DNA of 64,000 nucleotides, taken from positions 77,775,501 through 77,839,500 of the forward strand of contig CP142452.1 of NCBI GenBank assembly GCA_038049695.1, written 5' to 3'. Positions within the stretch are counted from its first letter, which is position 1; each line of letters opens with the position of its first letter. The DNA comes from Cinnamomum chago. Lineage: Eukaryota; Streptophyta; Magnoliopsida; Laurales; Lauraceae. The translations under genes and the position numbers were made by a program. The notes under the pieces are model-generated. The model did not search any database. It was not told where the DNA came from and was given only the letters and a program-made list of their open reading frames with translations. Positions 22,997 to 34,477 of this stretch are shown here, one piece after another.

Positions 22997-24202
22997 TACT
23001 AAATGGGCCACGTTTATGGCTCAGATTGGTCCGGATCCATAGCTGGGTCGGTTAACCCGATTGTAAATAATACGGACACAACCAATGAAGGGCAGACAGA
23101 TTGAAGTCAACAACAATTCATACTCAAATGAGGCATGATATATATTCTGTATCATATTATTCAAAAAATGAGGCCACAAGTGTCATTGGTTTCTTTCTTT
23201 CCCTTCAGTTCTTTGTTCACATTCAAAATAACTTGTGATTCCTGGATCTTGAGAAATGATGGCAGGATTAATATGTATTGACATTAACAGGCTTCAAGTA
23301 AGTGTAAAGGTGGCAAATGTGTTTAACGAAATGGATATGGTGCTTGTAAGTTTTATTATCTTAGGCTTAATCAATCTGCTGCTGGGTTAATGTTCCATAC
23401 TCAAGAAACTTACTTCGACCCCATTTAATAACTGGGCCGGGCTTGGATTAAGTGAGAGAAAGCCCACAGCCCGGCCTGGCCATACTTGTGTAAGGAATGC
23501 AGGTAATTTAACTGAATTTGTCCAAATAATTGCTCAAATGCCAACAAAAGTGATTAAAAGCCCGTTTCAACCTCGCTTAATTGATTAAATGGGCTGGCTT
23601 GGGCCTGACTTTTATGCCCCGTGTAGGGCTTGGAAACCTTAGCCCGGCCCAGCCATGAACACTGCTAGAAGATTGGGGCTTCTTTTGTGCCCACATGATT
23701 GAAAAATGTGACTAGCCGCTGATGTGGCATTAATCACATATTTCCTCCTCGGCACTCCTATTTAACTGAAATTTGAGACTATATTTCTCTTCATTATCTC
23801 TATGTGGCCCAAGAGGCGGAACCGGTATATAGTGATTGGGGGAGCCATTGCTAGGAAAAAATTCTCAAGGGACATTGCTAAAAAATTCTTAAAATATTAA
23901 TTTATCTAAAGGGCTTTCTTTTTTGGTAATTTAGGACTGCCCCTGCCAACCCCTAGTTTCGCCACTGTGTGGGCCCACTATGGAGATCGCGGAGAGTGTT
24001 TCTAAGGTTGCCGTGTAATAGCTGCAAGACGGGGATCCCGTGAAGAGCGGGCAGCAGTGGGTCCTTTTGGAGTCATTTTTTAATCGGATCTTGACTTGGA
24101 TTTTTCTTAATTGGTTAGATGTAATAAATAAAGTTGAAATGCTCAAGCCTCAAGCCTCAAGCCTCAAGCCTCCTCAAGGCTCTGATCGAGAACAGCAAAA
24201 AG
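22997..24202 (+). promoter_or_regulatory. 5' flank of the RLP gene
   Basis: The beginning (22997-23310, marked by ATGGGCCACGTTTATGGCTC) recurs at 27495-27735 ahead of the second RLP copy. The later part (23421-24128) recurs at 1430-2240. Between them is the remaining right half of the hAT-like MITE. Just before the start codon is a (CTCAAGC)n tract at about 24140-24170. No clear TATA box could be fixed by eye. Confidence 0.5.
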
Positions 24203-27200
24203 ATGAAAGGCTCTTCTTACATCATGATGGTGGTGGTGGTGAGTTTGTTGAATTGTCATGTGGAGTGTGAAGGGTGTTTGGAGGAAGAAAGGTCACTTCT
24301 CTTGCAGCTTAATAGCTCATTTAACCTTTCAAACGAGGATTCCTTCGTCGGGAGTTGGGAAGGACAAAACTGCTGCGAATGGCCATTTGTTTATTGCAGT
24401 AATACAACGTCTCGTGTGTTTGAACTCGATCTCTTCTACGTCAGGGCGGAACAGTCACCGTCGGCGGATAGAATCTGGTACCCAAAGGAGTCTGTCAAGA
24501 TACTTGCTCAATTCAAAGAGTTGCAATATCTCGACATGTCCAATAATCGAATGGGTGGATCTGATATTCTCCAAGGTAATATGATTGCTCAAAATACTGC
24601 TTTGAGCTCTGTTTCAGTTTGAGTTAATTTTTATGTGTATAAATCTAATACTATGTAAATATTAGGAGAATTCTAAGTCATAACCAGTTCTTTATTGTTG
24701 TTGATATTATTATTATTATTATTATTATTCTTTTTCGAAGAAAAGAACTTTTGATAGTGCCCACATATAATGAATTAATCCCATCACAGGGAGCCCTCAA
24801 CCCTATATACTCTTAACAATTTGCTTTTATACTATTATCATCGTCATCATCGGTTTGGAAGAAAAGAACTTTTGATACAGCCCACATATGATAAATTCCT
24901 ATCACATTGGGGTAAATGAACTAAGGTGGATATAGCTCTACTATAATTTAATTTATTAGAGTGATGGGCAAATCATTTTTTATTAGAGGTTAATACACTC
25001 ATGATTAAGTGATGTTGACACCTTTTATTTTCTATCAAATAAGACATCACTTGGCCTGGGCTGCTTTGCATTTACATTTAATTTCTTTTGCTCTTGCTCT
25101 AGAACGATATTACTTTAAAAAAATTTGGGCCTCAAAATTTACGATTTGTGGCCTTTTGCCTATAAGTGGCCGGTCCAACATTCTGTGGCCCAGCCTATGC
25201 AGTGATTAGGCCTAATATTTGGGCCAAGGTTTCAGCAACACAAACTGAGAACTAGATTGAGTAGAAAAAGAGTGGAACACAAACCAAAGAAATAATGACT
25301 TAATTATTTTATGAAGAGGGGTGCTAATATTCTTCATGAGCAAAAATTAATAACTTTCTTTGTTTTCATTGTAGCATTTTGCAAATTGCAGTACTTGAAG
25401 GAACTCCTACTTCCTTCTAGTTCGCTGGAAGGTAAAATTCCTCGTTGTATTGGAAAGATGCATTCCCTTCAAGTCTTGGATTTATCCGACAATCAACTGC
25501 AAGGGACCGTTTCTCCTTCGACATTCAACAACCTTACAATGATCACATATCTTTCTCTTTCTAACAATCACTTAGTTGGTACAATTCCATTTTCCATGTT
25601 TGCAAACCTCTCCAAACTCATTAGACTTGACCTATCAAACAATTACCAATTGGAAGTGGAAACTGAGTCGCCAAACTGGGTTCCTCATTTCCAACTAACA
25701 AATCTACGCTTAGCAAACTGCAAGCTGAACAGACTTAGTGGTAGCATTGTCCCAAGTTTCCTCTCCACCCAACACACCTTAGAATACTTGAATTTGTCGA
25801 ATTCCTCCCTTGCTGGGGACATTCCTTCTTATTTGTTATACAATTCTACGCTATCCATCTCGTTGCAAGGAAACTTTCTGAGTGGCCCATTTCCTCTTCC
25901 TCACCAAAATACAACTTCACCACTCACGTCACTTGACATATCAAACAATCTAGTTTATGGGTCACTTCCTGAAAACTTTGTTGACCTCTTCCCTCTTTTA
26001 CATTATTGTGACATGTCTGCAAATGCTTTGCAAGGCAATCTTCCTCCAACAATGGGTACAGGGGTTTTGCTATGGCTGGTCTTGTCCGACAACAACTTCT
26101 CTGGAGAAATGCCCCCTGGCCTGTTGAAAAGCTTCCGCATGAGCTACTTGCTCTTATCAAACAACAGATTGCAAGGTGAGATGCTTCCTGGAAATGTAAG
26201 CATAGAAGGACTAGTATGCTTGAAGCTTGATGGCAATGAGTTCACCACCCCCCCTAACATCTCAAAAACTCCCAATTTGGTAATCCTGAACATAAGGAAC
26301 AACCATTTGTCAGGAAATATTTCAAGTTGGTTGCCTGTGCATCAGCATTTAACCGTGCTCTTGGTAAGGGGCAATCGTTTCGAAGGTTCGATTCCATCAC
26401 ATATTTGTCAAATGGAGTCATTGCAGTTATTAGATCTCTCTTATAATAGCCTTGGAGGAGCCGTTCCGTCTTGCCTTGCTAGTGTTCGTTCCTGGAAGAG
26501 TGAACCTATGGGTTATAACCCAGCGTTCGAACTCATTCCAATTGATTTAATCACCAAAGGAATATCATACAATTATACAGGCAGGCCTGTCCTGTGGATG
26601 ACTATGATTGATTTGTCATGGAACAAGTTGACGGGAGCTATTCCATTTGAAATGGGAAATATGAAAGGGCTAAAGGCATTGAACTTGTCACACAACCTTC
26701 TTAACGGTCCCTTGCCAGTATCATTTCAAAATATGGAGAACTTGGAGAGTTTGGATCTTTCACATAACAATCTCACAGGAAAAATCCCTCAAGAATTCAC
26801 CAATCTTAGTTTCTTGTGTACTTTCAATGTTGCTTTCAATAACCTATCAGGTGAGATTCCATCCCAAGGACATTTTCTCACATTTACAAATAGTAGCTAT
26901 GAGGGGAATCAAGGTCTCTGTGGCACACCGTTTACTGTAGATTGCTCATCAAATGATCCCAAGCGTCCCAATGAAAATGGGAAAGTAGAAGCAAAAGAAG
27001 AAAATGGGATCCTCGACAGTGATTTGTTTTACTACTCATGTGTGGCCATCTCATACTGTTTGGGTTTTTGGGGCTCCATTGGGCTTCTCTTTTTCAGTAG
27101 TTGGAGGAAAAAATTCTACATGACCATGGATGCATTTCAAGATTGGTGTTTTTGGAAACTTTGGAGAATGGTGAGATACATTAGAAATCGATGTTGTAAT

Positions 27201-27206
27201 CAGTAA
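24203..27206 (+). CDS. Leucine-rich repeat receptor-like protein (RLP), intact
   Basis: Two exons, 24203-24575 and 25375-27206, give about 734 residues. The start at 24203 (MKGSSYIMMVVVV) places a signal peptide first, followed by an LRRNT_2 cap (CLEEERSLLLQLNSSFN ... NCCEWPFVYC). About 19-20 plant-type LRRs (LxLSxNxLxGxIP) follow. A non-LRR island of roughly 40 residues near PAFELIPIDLITKGISYNYT precedes the last four repeats. Then come a capping segment (GNQGLCGTPF), an acidic stretch, a membrane helix at about residues 676-698, and a short basic tail without kinase. The architecture is that of Cf/RLP-type cell-surface receptors, which usually work with SOBIR1/BAK1-type partner kinases in defence or development. 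At 734 residues it is shorter than the common 850-1000. The intron splits a codon (phase 1) and the splice restores LQAFCKLQYLKEL. AATAAA overlaps the stop codon. Ligand unknown. Confidence 0.85.
24702..24731 (+). repeat. (ATT)n microsatellite in the RLP intron
   Basis: Nine or so ATT units lie in the single intron of the RLP gene. A pair of diverged direct repeats (ending GAAAAGAACTTTTGATA) flanks it at about 24738 and 24863, suggesting a local intron duplication. Confidence 0.7.
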
Positions 27207-27917
27207 TAAAAGAATTTGCATGAAAGAATGTAATTCTCATGTATGAATGTTACGCCATCTTTATGTTCTTTGTGATCATTATGTGTTGGTACATCTTGAT
27301 GGGTGTTTTCATATGAAATATTATTATGTGCTAACTTTGGAACCTAGGGGTAAAAATTTGGCTGATGATCAGTTCAACCCTTTGCTGATCATGTAGCCTT
27401 GTTGTCGGAAGGGGTTTGGTTTAGTAGTTGTTGGACGAGTTCTTCTGTTATCCCCACATTATAGAAAAATTGGACTCTTAGAGGCCAAACCTAATAAAAT
27501 GGGCCACGTTTATGGCTCAGATTGGCCCGGACCCATAGCTGAATTGGTTAACCTAATTGTTAATAATACAGACAGAGCCAACAACGGGCAGACAAATTGA
27601 AGTAAAAAATGAGGCCACAAGTGTCATTGGTCTCTTTCTTGCCCCTCATTCCTTTGTTCACAGTCAAAATATCTTGTGATTACTTTGAAATTGACAATTG
27701 ATGACAATATGAACACCTATTGACATTAACAGGTTTCAATTAATAGGGTATCTGTTTGCCATGGTGGGTGCCACGCGTCTTGACTAGGATTATTCGACTA
27801 GGGTCTTCCCCACGCGTCTTGCCAGCGATTTCTCCTTGACTGGTTGGATATAAATACACAGCGCTGCTACTTGGACATACCCGGGGACCGAACTGTGCCC
27901 CTGTCCCCCCGGGAGAA
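27207..27917. other. RLP 3' region and junction to the second RLP unit
   Basis: The 3' untranslated region and flank of the intact RLP gene; the first ~130 bp (AGAATTTGCATGAAAG...) are homologous to the DNA after 32150. From 27495 the 5' flank of the next RLP unit begins. 27740-27917 is unlike the first unit and contains two CACGCGTCTTG motifs about 42 bp apart; nothing coding is seen. Confidence 0.5.
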
Positions 27918-28425
27918 TTATAAAAAAGGCCTTTAAGCTTTTGCCTTATTTAAAAAAGAATATAAATTTTAAAAATTTTCAAATTAGTCATTAAATTTTA
28001 CAGGAAGTTCTCAATTAAGGAGATCCATCCACTTAAAGCTATTTTTCAACAACTATTTTCCCAAATTTTATTAAAATATCCAAATTACCCTTTATTGAAA
28101 TAAAATTCTCTTTCACTTCCTCAGTAGTCTCCTCGTTTTCTTCACCAGCATTCTCATGATGATCAAGAACACTTAGTGTTTTCACAACGATTGACTGCAT
28201 ATAGTGGCTGCTGAAACCATGTATTGGATTTAAATGAAGAATAATTTGGATAGTTTTAAAACATTGAGGGAAAAAGTCGTTATAAAATACCTTTAAAAGG
28301 TGATACGTTCTTAATTGAAAACTGACTTGAAAACTTCAGGACTAATTTGAAAAGTTTTGAAACTTGTGTCTTTTTTTGAAATAAGGTAAAAACTTAATGC
28401 CTTATTTAAAAATTTCCCTAAATAA
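27918..28425. mobile_element. MITE with terminal inverted repeats of about 37 bp
   Basis: The left terminus AAAAAAGGCCTTTAAGC and TTGCCTTATTTAAAAAA pair with the right terminus, whose opposite strand reads AAATAAGGCATTAAG and TTACCTTATTTCAAAAAA. Inner parts also pair (TACAGGAAGTTCTC with the opposite strand of a segment near 28340). There is no coding sequence. It inserted just upstream of the second RLP copy, within about 50 bp of its start codon. Target duplication not resolved; superfamily uncertain. Confidence 0.55.
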
Positions 28426-28745
28426 AATAATAAAATGAAAGGTCTCAGAAGGGAGAGAGTGAAACAACAAGAAGATGAAAAGCTCATACATCATCGTGGT
28501 GGTGGTGGTGAATTTGTTGAGTTGTTTTGTTGAGTGTGAAGGGTGTTTGAAGGAGGAGAGGTCACTTCTTTTGCAGCTTAAAAACTCCTTCAACCCTCCA
28601 AATGGATCTCGTAACCTCTTTATTGACTGGGAACAAGAGAGATGCTGCCAGTGGGTTTGGGTTGTTTGTAACAAGTCATCTTATGTGCTAGTGCTTGATC
28701 AGTCGGCAGTAGGAGATGGAGTATCAGAGCAGCTGGAAGTCTAGA

Positions 28746-29123
28746 GATGTAAATGGGTACCCGATTCTCCGATTACCCAGAGGTTCCGGCCGGTTAAAAA
28801 CTGGGTCTAAATACTTATTTAGGCCCCGAAATGTAGATGGGTCTTAGTTCGGTTCCACCTTGGTTCGGACCTGTAGACCCGATACCTGATATATTACTTC
28901 AATTTTCGAAAATCTCTCCTAAACACAATGTTTTTTTAATATCATTCTCTACCTAAACCCGAATCTGGATCCAGACCCATCTCATATATGGTTCTGGTTC
29001 CGGCTACGGAGCCAAGAAATTACTTCTAAAACGGTTACGGGTCCGGATCCGGTTCCACCTTCTCCTTAACGGTTCGGGGTCCACCATGGACCTGAACCGG
29101 AGCCGACCCGTTTACAATCATAG
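28746..29123. mobile_element. hAT-like MITE inside exon 1 of the second RLP copy
   Basis: 378 bp flanked by CTAGA (28741-28745 and 29124-29128). The termini are imperfect inverted repeats: GATGTAAATGGGTAC at the left, and GATTGTAAACGGGTC on the opposite strand at the right. The GGGT/ACCC-rich interior is typical of hAT-type MITEs, although hAT elements usually make 8-bp duplications and only 5 bp match here. The intact RLP gene has no insertion at this point. Confidence 0.65.
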
Positions 29124-29221
29124 CTAGAACGTGGTACCCAATCATTATCATATTTGCTCACTTCAAACAACTGAAAGAGCTGCATCTGTCCGATAATCAG
29201 ATAGGTGGATCTGATACCCTT

Positions 29222-29311
29222 CATGGTAAATACGTTTCCTCATGCTTAGCTTCATTTTTGCTCGTTATGGTAAATACGTTTCCTCATGCTCAGCTTCATT
29301 TTTGCTCGTTT
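29222..29311 (+). repeat. Tandem duplication of about 45 bp across an exon/intron border
   Basis: A unit starting ATGGTAAATACGTTTCCTCA occurs twice in a row with one base difference (CTTAGC versus CTCAGC). It contains the splice donor of RLP exon 1, so the donor GGTAAATA is present twice. A third partial copy (ATGTTTCCTCATGCTCA) follows near 29372. Confidence 0.8.
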
Positions 29312-30009
29312 TGAGTTACATCTGAATTATATATTTGAATATGTTTCCCCATCCTCAGCTCCAAGGTAATATGTTTCCTCATGCTCACATCCATTGAAGT
29401 ATGATATGACATTATACAAATGTTTACCATATGTAATTGTACACCCGAGTCACATGACCACATCGAGCTCGCTCAGGTCTTTGGTGTTAGAAAAAATAAT
29501 AAAATATAATTGAGATGGATCAGCTGAGTCGCGAATCGGGCTTTGTTATCAGACAAAAAAATGCCCCCACAACACATTATGGCAAAAAAAAATGAGCTAC
29601 TCTATCAATTCAAAATTTTCAAGCCCAAGCCCAAGCCCATGCCCTTTCATACCAACTTAATGGAGGTACACATATAAGCATATTTAAAATGCCTTTTTCA
29701 TTTCAGTCATATCAGATGTGGGATTCTATTTAAGAAGCCTGAAAGGTTCTTTACCATTTTGAAAATTTCCAACATTTGGCACCCTTATTCGTAGGACAGG
29801 TTTTTCTTTTGAAGGAGCATTATGGCAAGTTTGGAAACTATTGTGGATTCTATGGATTGTGGAGTCCACTGAGTACTTTCTTGTGGAATCCTCATGTGTG
29901 AATTTGACTCCCATGGAATCCATAATTTTTTTGTATAGCGACAGAGAGAGAAGGGAGAGCGTATATTTATCATGGGAAAAGTTATAAATCTGGTTCTTCC
30001 TACTTCGAC

Positions 30010-30660
30010 CTCTATTGACCCCCTATAAATAGTGTTGTTATTATTTTTGTATATTTTTGCATTTTACTTTAAGCAAAGCGGTCAAGCTTTTGAAATAATC
30101 ATTATAGATTGATTTCCTATATAGTCATTAATTTTTTATGATAATCATTATATAGTAAAACTAAACCCAAATGAATACATAATATATAGAATTGATCCAC
30201 AAAAATAATAAGTTACTATTATTTATAAAAAATAACAACATTATTGAAAAAAAAAAACCCACATTAACAATGTGGAAATGAAGAAAGAGGAGGGAACTTT
30301 TTATGTAATTAATGTGCTACCATGTAACCTTGTCAAGGGAGAAGTGGTGGAGTTTGAGTTTTGCGTGTGTGGCTTTGACTTTTATAATTGTTATGTAAAA
30401 GAAGTGGAATACTACCATAGACCCACTATAAAGATCACAATCTTTAAGACAAATATCCTTACTTTTTATGAGATATCCTCAAGTTTCATCTCAATCTGGA
30501 TTATTTCTACTGTTAGATTTATTCTTTGCACAAAAAAAGAAGAAGAAGTCTATATACATATTTAGTATCATGTTTTTTTATCAAATAATTAATCCAACAG
30601 TGTGGCTATTTCCAATGAAGATAAAATTTTGGGTTGTCCTATCTACCTGAAAAAAGTTTA
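30010..30660 (+). mobile_element. Diverged fragment of the Helitron-like family, copy B
   Basis: About 550 bp is homologous to 14094-14640 (for example CCCCTATAAATA-TGTTGTTATTAT and CATTAATTTT-TATGA), with visible point and small indel differences. The 3' part of the family, including the hairpin terminus, is missing. It lies in the remnant intron of the second RLP copy. The frame at 30272-30565 is a translation of the repeat, not a gene. Confidence 0.6.
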
Positions 30661-31059
30661 TTTAATTTGAATGGTCGGATTTCAATACTTGGTCCCCACC
30701 ATGTCATTCCCTCCTTTGAACTCAAAATTTATCAAAATCAAAGCCTTAGATGAGAGTGAGTGCTAGCTTTGTATATGTGGAATGGTTTGATGACACGGTT
30801 AGCAAAGGGCAAACACCTGTCTACTTGATCTCATGTTCCATGCACTAAAGAAAACTCTTCCTTCTCCTCCTTCGGTGTTTCAAAGGATTTGTAGAAGCTC
30901 GAAAGGAATGAGTTGATAGGGAAAATGTCACATAAACATGAGATCCTAAGCTTTATCTCATAATCCAAAATGTGGACTCTCACAAAAAAATAAAAAGAAA
31001 AAGAAAAAGAAGGTTCATATTCTATATTATCTCTTATAATTTCTTATGAAAGTGAATAT

Positions 31060-31240
31060 AAATATAAAAGACTATACATGGGTTCTAAGGGTTAGGTGGG
31101 TCAGCCCTAACCTGGCCCATTTTTCTACGGGTAAGAAAAACATAACCCGTAAGCGACCCGTATTTTATGCGGGCCGGGTTATGCGGGTTATATACGGGTC
31201 GGGTTGGCAGTCCGGATTACGTTTTGCCACCTCTGATCTT
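31060..31240. mobile_element. Fragment of a hAT-type non-autonomous element
   Basis: GGGTTA / CCCGTA-rich sequence ends with ACGTTTTGCCACCTCTG; on the opposite strand this reads CAGAGGTGGCAAAACG, a terminus common among plant hAT elements. The other end and the target duplication were not found. No coding sequence. Nothing else is recognised in 30661-31059. Confidence 0.4.
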
Positions 31241-31351
31241 AAGTATATTTCTGGATGGACCATCAACTTTCTAGCATTTATTTTAATTACTAGATTGGTC
31301 ATTTTTCAATCATGGGGGAGCCCTAAACCCTAATCTTCAATATTCCTTTAT

Positions 31352-31420
31352 GGGCCTGTTTGATAGTAAAGGCAATGCATTGAAATTATTGGAATTGAAT
31401 ATTATTTATCAAATGGGCCC
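31352..31420. mobile_element. Very short fold-back MITE, 69 bp
   Basis: The left end GGGCCTGTTTGATA and the opposite strand of the right end, GGGCCCATTTGATA, are near-identical inverted repeats separated by about 40 bp. Too short to encode anything. Target duplication not resolved. 31421-31680 shows nothing recognisable. Confidence 0.4.
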
Positions 31421-32204
31421 TTAGTAAAGTAGTTTTAACAAACCAAGATGGTGATCTATTTGAGATCATATGTTTCCGTGGGTTTAGTTTAATTGGATAA
31501 TGTTGACAGTCATTTCCTATCGAAGGAAAGATCGATTGATGGTGCCTAATCATCTAATCCTTTACTTCTTAGCTTGTTTGATTAAAAGGCATCGCTTAGA
31601 GTACTAGCCTATAAAGTTTACACTTTACGTCCTCAGGTTTCGATATGATGAACCCTTTAATTTTAACTAGCCGCTCCATCACCTTTAGCGTAGCCCATTT
31701 AATCATTAGGCTCAACAGTCAGGCCAAGGTTTCAGAAACAGAAACTTGGTAGAATGACCCAGATTATTCATTTAGAAAAATAGCTCGTAGTTAACTCTAA
31801 GGTATATTTCGAAATAGAGAAATAGAATTCATCTAACCGATCCTAATATAGTGGGGGCAAGGCTTTGATGATTATGAGTTAACTCGTAAGTATAAAAGAT
31901 ATCAATTAAATAATTAAAAGGGCCAAATAACTTTAACAAAACCCATTAACACCCAAACTACATAGAACTAGACTGAGTAGAGGAATAAAACTACCATTGA
32001 AGCCTTGTTTGGCGAATCTTATCTATTATAAATAAAACTGATTCAAATAGCGGGGCGAATGGAAAGTCTTATTTTTTGGACCTATTTCAAGATTGGTGTT
32101 TTTGGAAATTTTGGAGAATGGCACGCTGTGTTAGGATTCGATGTTGTAATTAGTAATGTAAGAACTTGCTTGAAACAATATGATGCTATCTTTGTGCGCT
32201 CTTT

Positions 32205-32275
32205 GATTCTCCACCTGGTTTTATCTCTAAGCCAAATTCCATCTCCACCTGGTTTTATCTCTAAGCCAAATTTTG
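32205..32275 (+). repeat. Tandem duplication of about 34 bp
   Basis: TCCACCTGGTTTTATCTCTA followed by AGCCAAATT occurs twice in succession in the 3' flank of the second RLP copy. It creates small overlapping frames on both strands that are not genes. Confidence 0.75.
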
Positions 32276-32339
32276 TTCCCAATGGAGTTTTGCCCATCCT
32301 CATGTTTATTGCATTATAAGGTATGACTTGATTTTTTTA

Positions 32340-34415
32340 TTTTTTATTTTATTTTTTGCTTCTTTTAGATTGGGTGAGACATAACTTTGATTTTAGAAGA
32401 AATGACAATAATTTTGAGTGGTTTACATTTCCAAGATCGCTACCGCTTATGGGTTTGAAGTGTCATTGTTACCTTAGGAATGCTGATTCGTTACATATTA
32501 TAAAATCTTACAAAATCTACAGGTAGACTTCAAAATTATACAAAATTTGGAATGTTTTGTAAAACGATTTTGAAGTGGGGGTGGTGCTAGGGAAAGGAAA
32601 ATTTTTAGACGAGGAATGAACCAATGGGAGACTTATGAGGAAAAACCAAAAATAAAGTGAAGGCTGCTAAGAGCATTGAGATTTGCTTATAAATTCCACT
32701 TTAATCGATTGCATTTACAAAAAATCTTGTTAAGAGAATTCAGAAATGCTTATAATATTCCACTTTAAATTATTCTATTTACAAAAACATCCTGTGTGAT
32801 CATGGCCGTCTTTCTAAACATAGATTACTGAGCACCTTTGTGGGCCTTGCTACACCATATGAAAGGAGAACTAATGATCAGAAATCTACAGAGAATTCGA
32901 TTTGATGGATGGTATCTAGCTTTAAATAAGATGGCTCACAAGATTTAGTATATCTAATTTTTTTTCTATATATTAAGCAAATACTCTTCTTTTATTTGTT
33001 GGAGCAGCATTTTGATTACAAGTTCTTCTTAAAAAAATAATGTTGTAGTTGTGTAGCTCAGAAAAGAAAAAAAAAACCAAATATTAGTGTTTTAAAATCA
33101 TATTGGGTACATACAATATGTCTTTGGCACTTGAGTAAAAAAAAACTTTCCAGAATCACTCTTTTCCAAAATTTTCAACCGTAGGTTTAGTTGAGGGATG
33201 AAAATTACATTTATAAGAAAATATGAACTAACCATATCCGGAGGATAAGGATAATCCTAACAACACTAACATCCTAACAATCTTCTTTAACAGATAATTA
33301 TAATCTTTAACTCTAACAAGTCATTGACAAGAACGAACATCTAGGGTATAATGAAGCCCATCAATTGGTAGATAGATCATTTAGTGTCTAAATTAGGATT
33401 GAGGATATATGTCAAAAGCCGACATCTTAGAGTGAAAGATTGCTTTATAGAGTGTTCGTTTGTGCTGTCTCTGACCGAGAGAAAGATGAAGAACATGGAG
33501 GGCATGGAAGAGGGCGGCGATAGAGACAAAGAAGAGGAACGATTGGGATACGATTTTGGCATTTTGTCCTTTCAATTTTCATTTTTCCTCCTCTCTTCTC
33601 TTTATAATTCCGATGAGGACCGTCGGATGAGCCCGTGGAACTCACAGCCTGGATGAGTCCATATAAAAATGAGTGAAGTTATAATTTCTTTTTCTAACCA
33701 TTGATACCAAAATCTCGAGGCGTTAGTAAAGGGAGCGAAAATATTTTTTAATATTTCTTTTTGGATGCGGAGCTCACTCTTCAACCTTACCCCTCAGGTG
33801 GAATTCGGTCGGCGCACTTTTGGCAGCGCGCATTTATTTTTGGTACGCCAAGTCTTTAAGGCATTAGTGGAGGCAGCTGAAATACTTTTTAATATTTACC
33901 TTCGGGTGGAGCCGGGTGGAGCCTACTCTTCAACATGAAGACCAGTCCTTTTTTATACCAAAAGGCTTTGCCTTGGATGAAAGCAGGAATGAAAATGATA
34001 GTCATTCTTAGAACACAAAGATAATCATTTTTAGAACAAAGATATAAGCCAAAACTAAGGTATAAGTACACAGAAGCTACATATTATGACCCACAAACAA
34101 ATATTCGTGGGTCACCTGTACATGTTACAGTTATATTTTTCAATTCAATTTCTACTGGGTTTTAAGCATACCCTTCACATACATACAAAGCTATGGTGCT
34201 ACTCAAACCGTGGAAAAGAAAATATGGTGAAGAAAAGGCATACATACCTTCATATGGTGAAGGAAAGCAAATGTGAACAAAGTGAGAAGCATGTGACGGA
34301 GAGCGGCGTTAATATGACAGTGGCAGAAGAGATGCATTCAAGGGATGAGAAAGAGTCATTGATGAGAGTGCGTTGATGCATTTGTAGCATAGAGAAAGAG
34401 AAAAAGGAAAGAGTT
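32340..34415. other. Intergenic DNA with no supported gene
   Basis: AT-rich, with scattered short frames on both strands (for example 33384-33656 plus and 33393-33575 minus) that overlap each other and carry no recognisable motif. Two similar blocks at about 33718-33760 and 33858-33900 share GGC(G/A)TTAGT and TTTTTAATATTT, and may be parts of one decayed repeat. Confidence 0.5.
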
Positions 34416-34477
34416 AGAGAAAGAGGAGGAATGGAGTTGAACCATTGACAAGGAATTGATTAAAGGCAGATATCAGA

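Larger units (their letters stand above)
28475..32160 (+). pseudogene. Second RLP copy, reduced to its two ends
   Basis: The start (28475, MKSSYIIVVVVVNLLSCFVE) and LRRNT_2 cap (CLKEERSLLLQLKNSFNPPN ... CCQWVWVVC) closely match the intact RLP at 24203. A 378-bp MITE interrupts exon 1 at 28746. Exon 1 resumes at 29129 (opposite FKELQYLDMSNNRMGGSD of the intact gene) and ends at 29225 before GTAAAT. Intron-like DNA follows, including a Helitron-like fragment and other repeats; 31680-31990 matches the intact gene's intron near 25190-25300. Only the last exon residues (TTTCAAGATTGGTGTTTTTGG, about 32081-32135) remain, so about 1.75 kb encoding nearly all LRRs and the membrane helix is deleted. 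Confidence 0.85.

Noticed and set aside
30272-30565. 97-codon frame with Cys-rich stretch
   Set aside because: The DNA is a diverged copy of the Helitron-like repeat; the matching region in copies A and C encodes a different, non-conserved peptide.
33377-33656. Cluster of 60-90-codon frames on both strands
   Set aside because: All overlap the same 280 bp in different frames; no motif, start context or homologue recognised.
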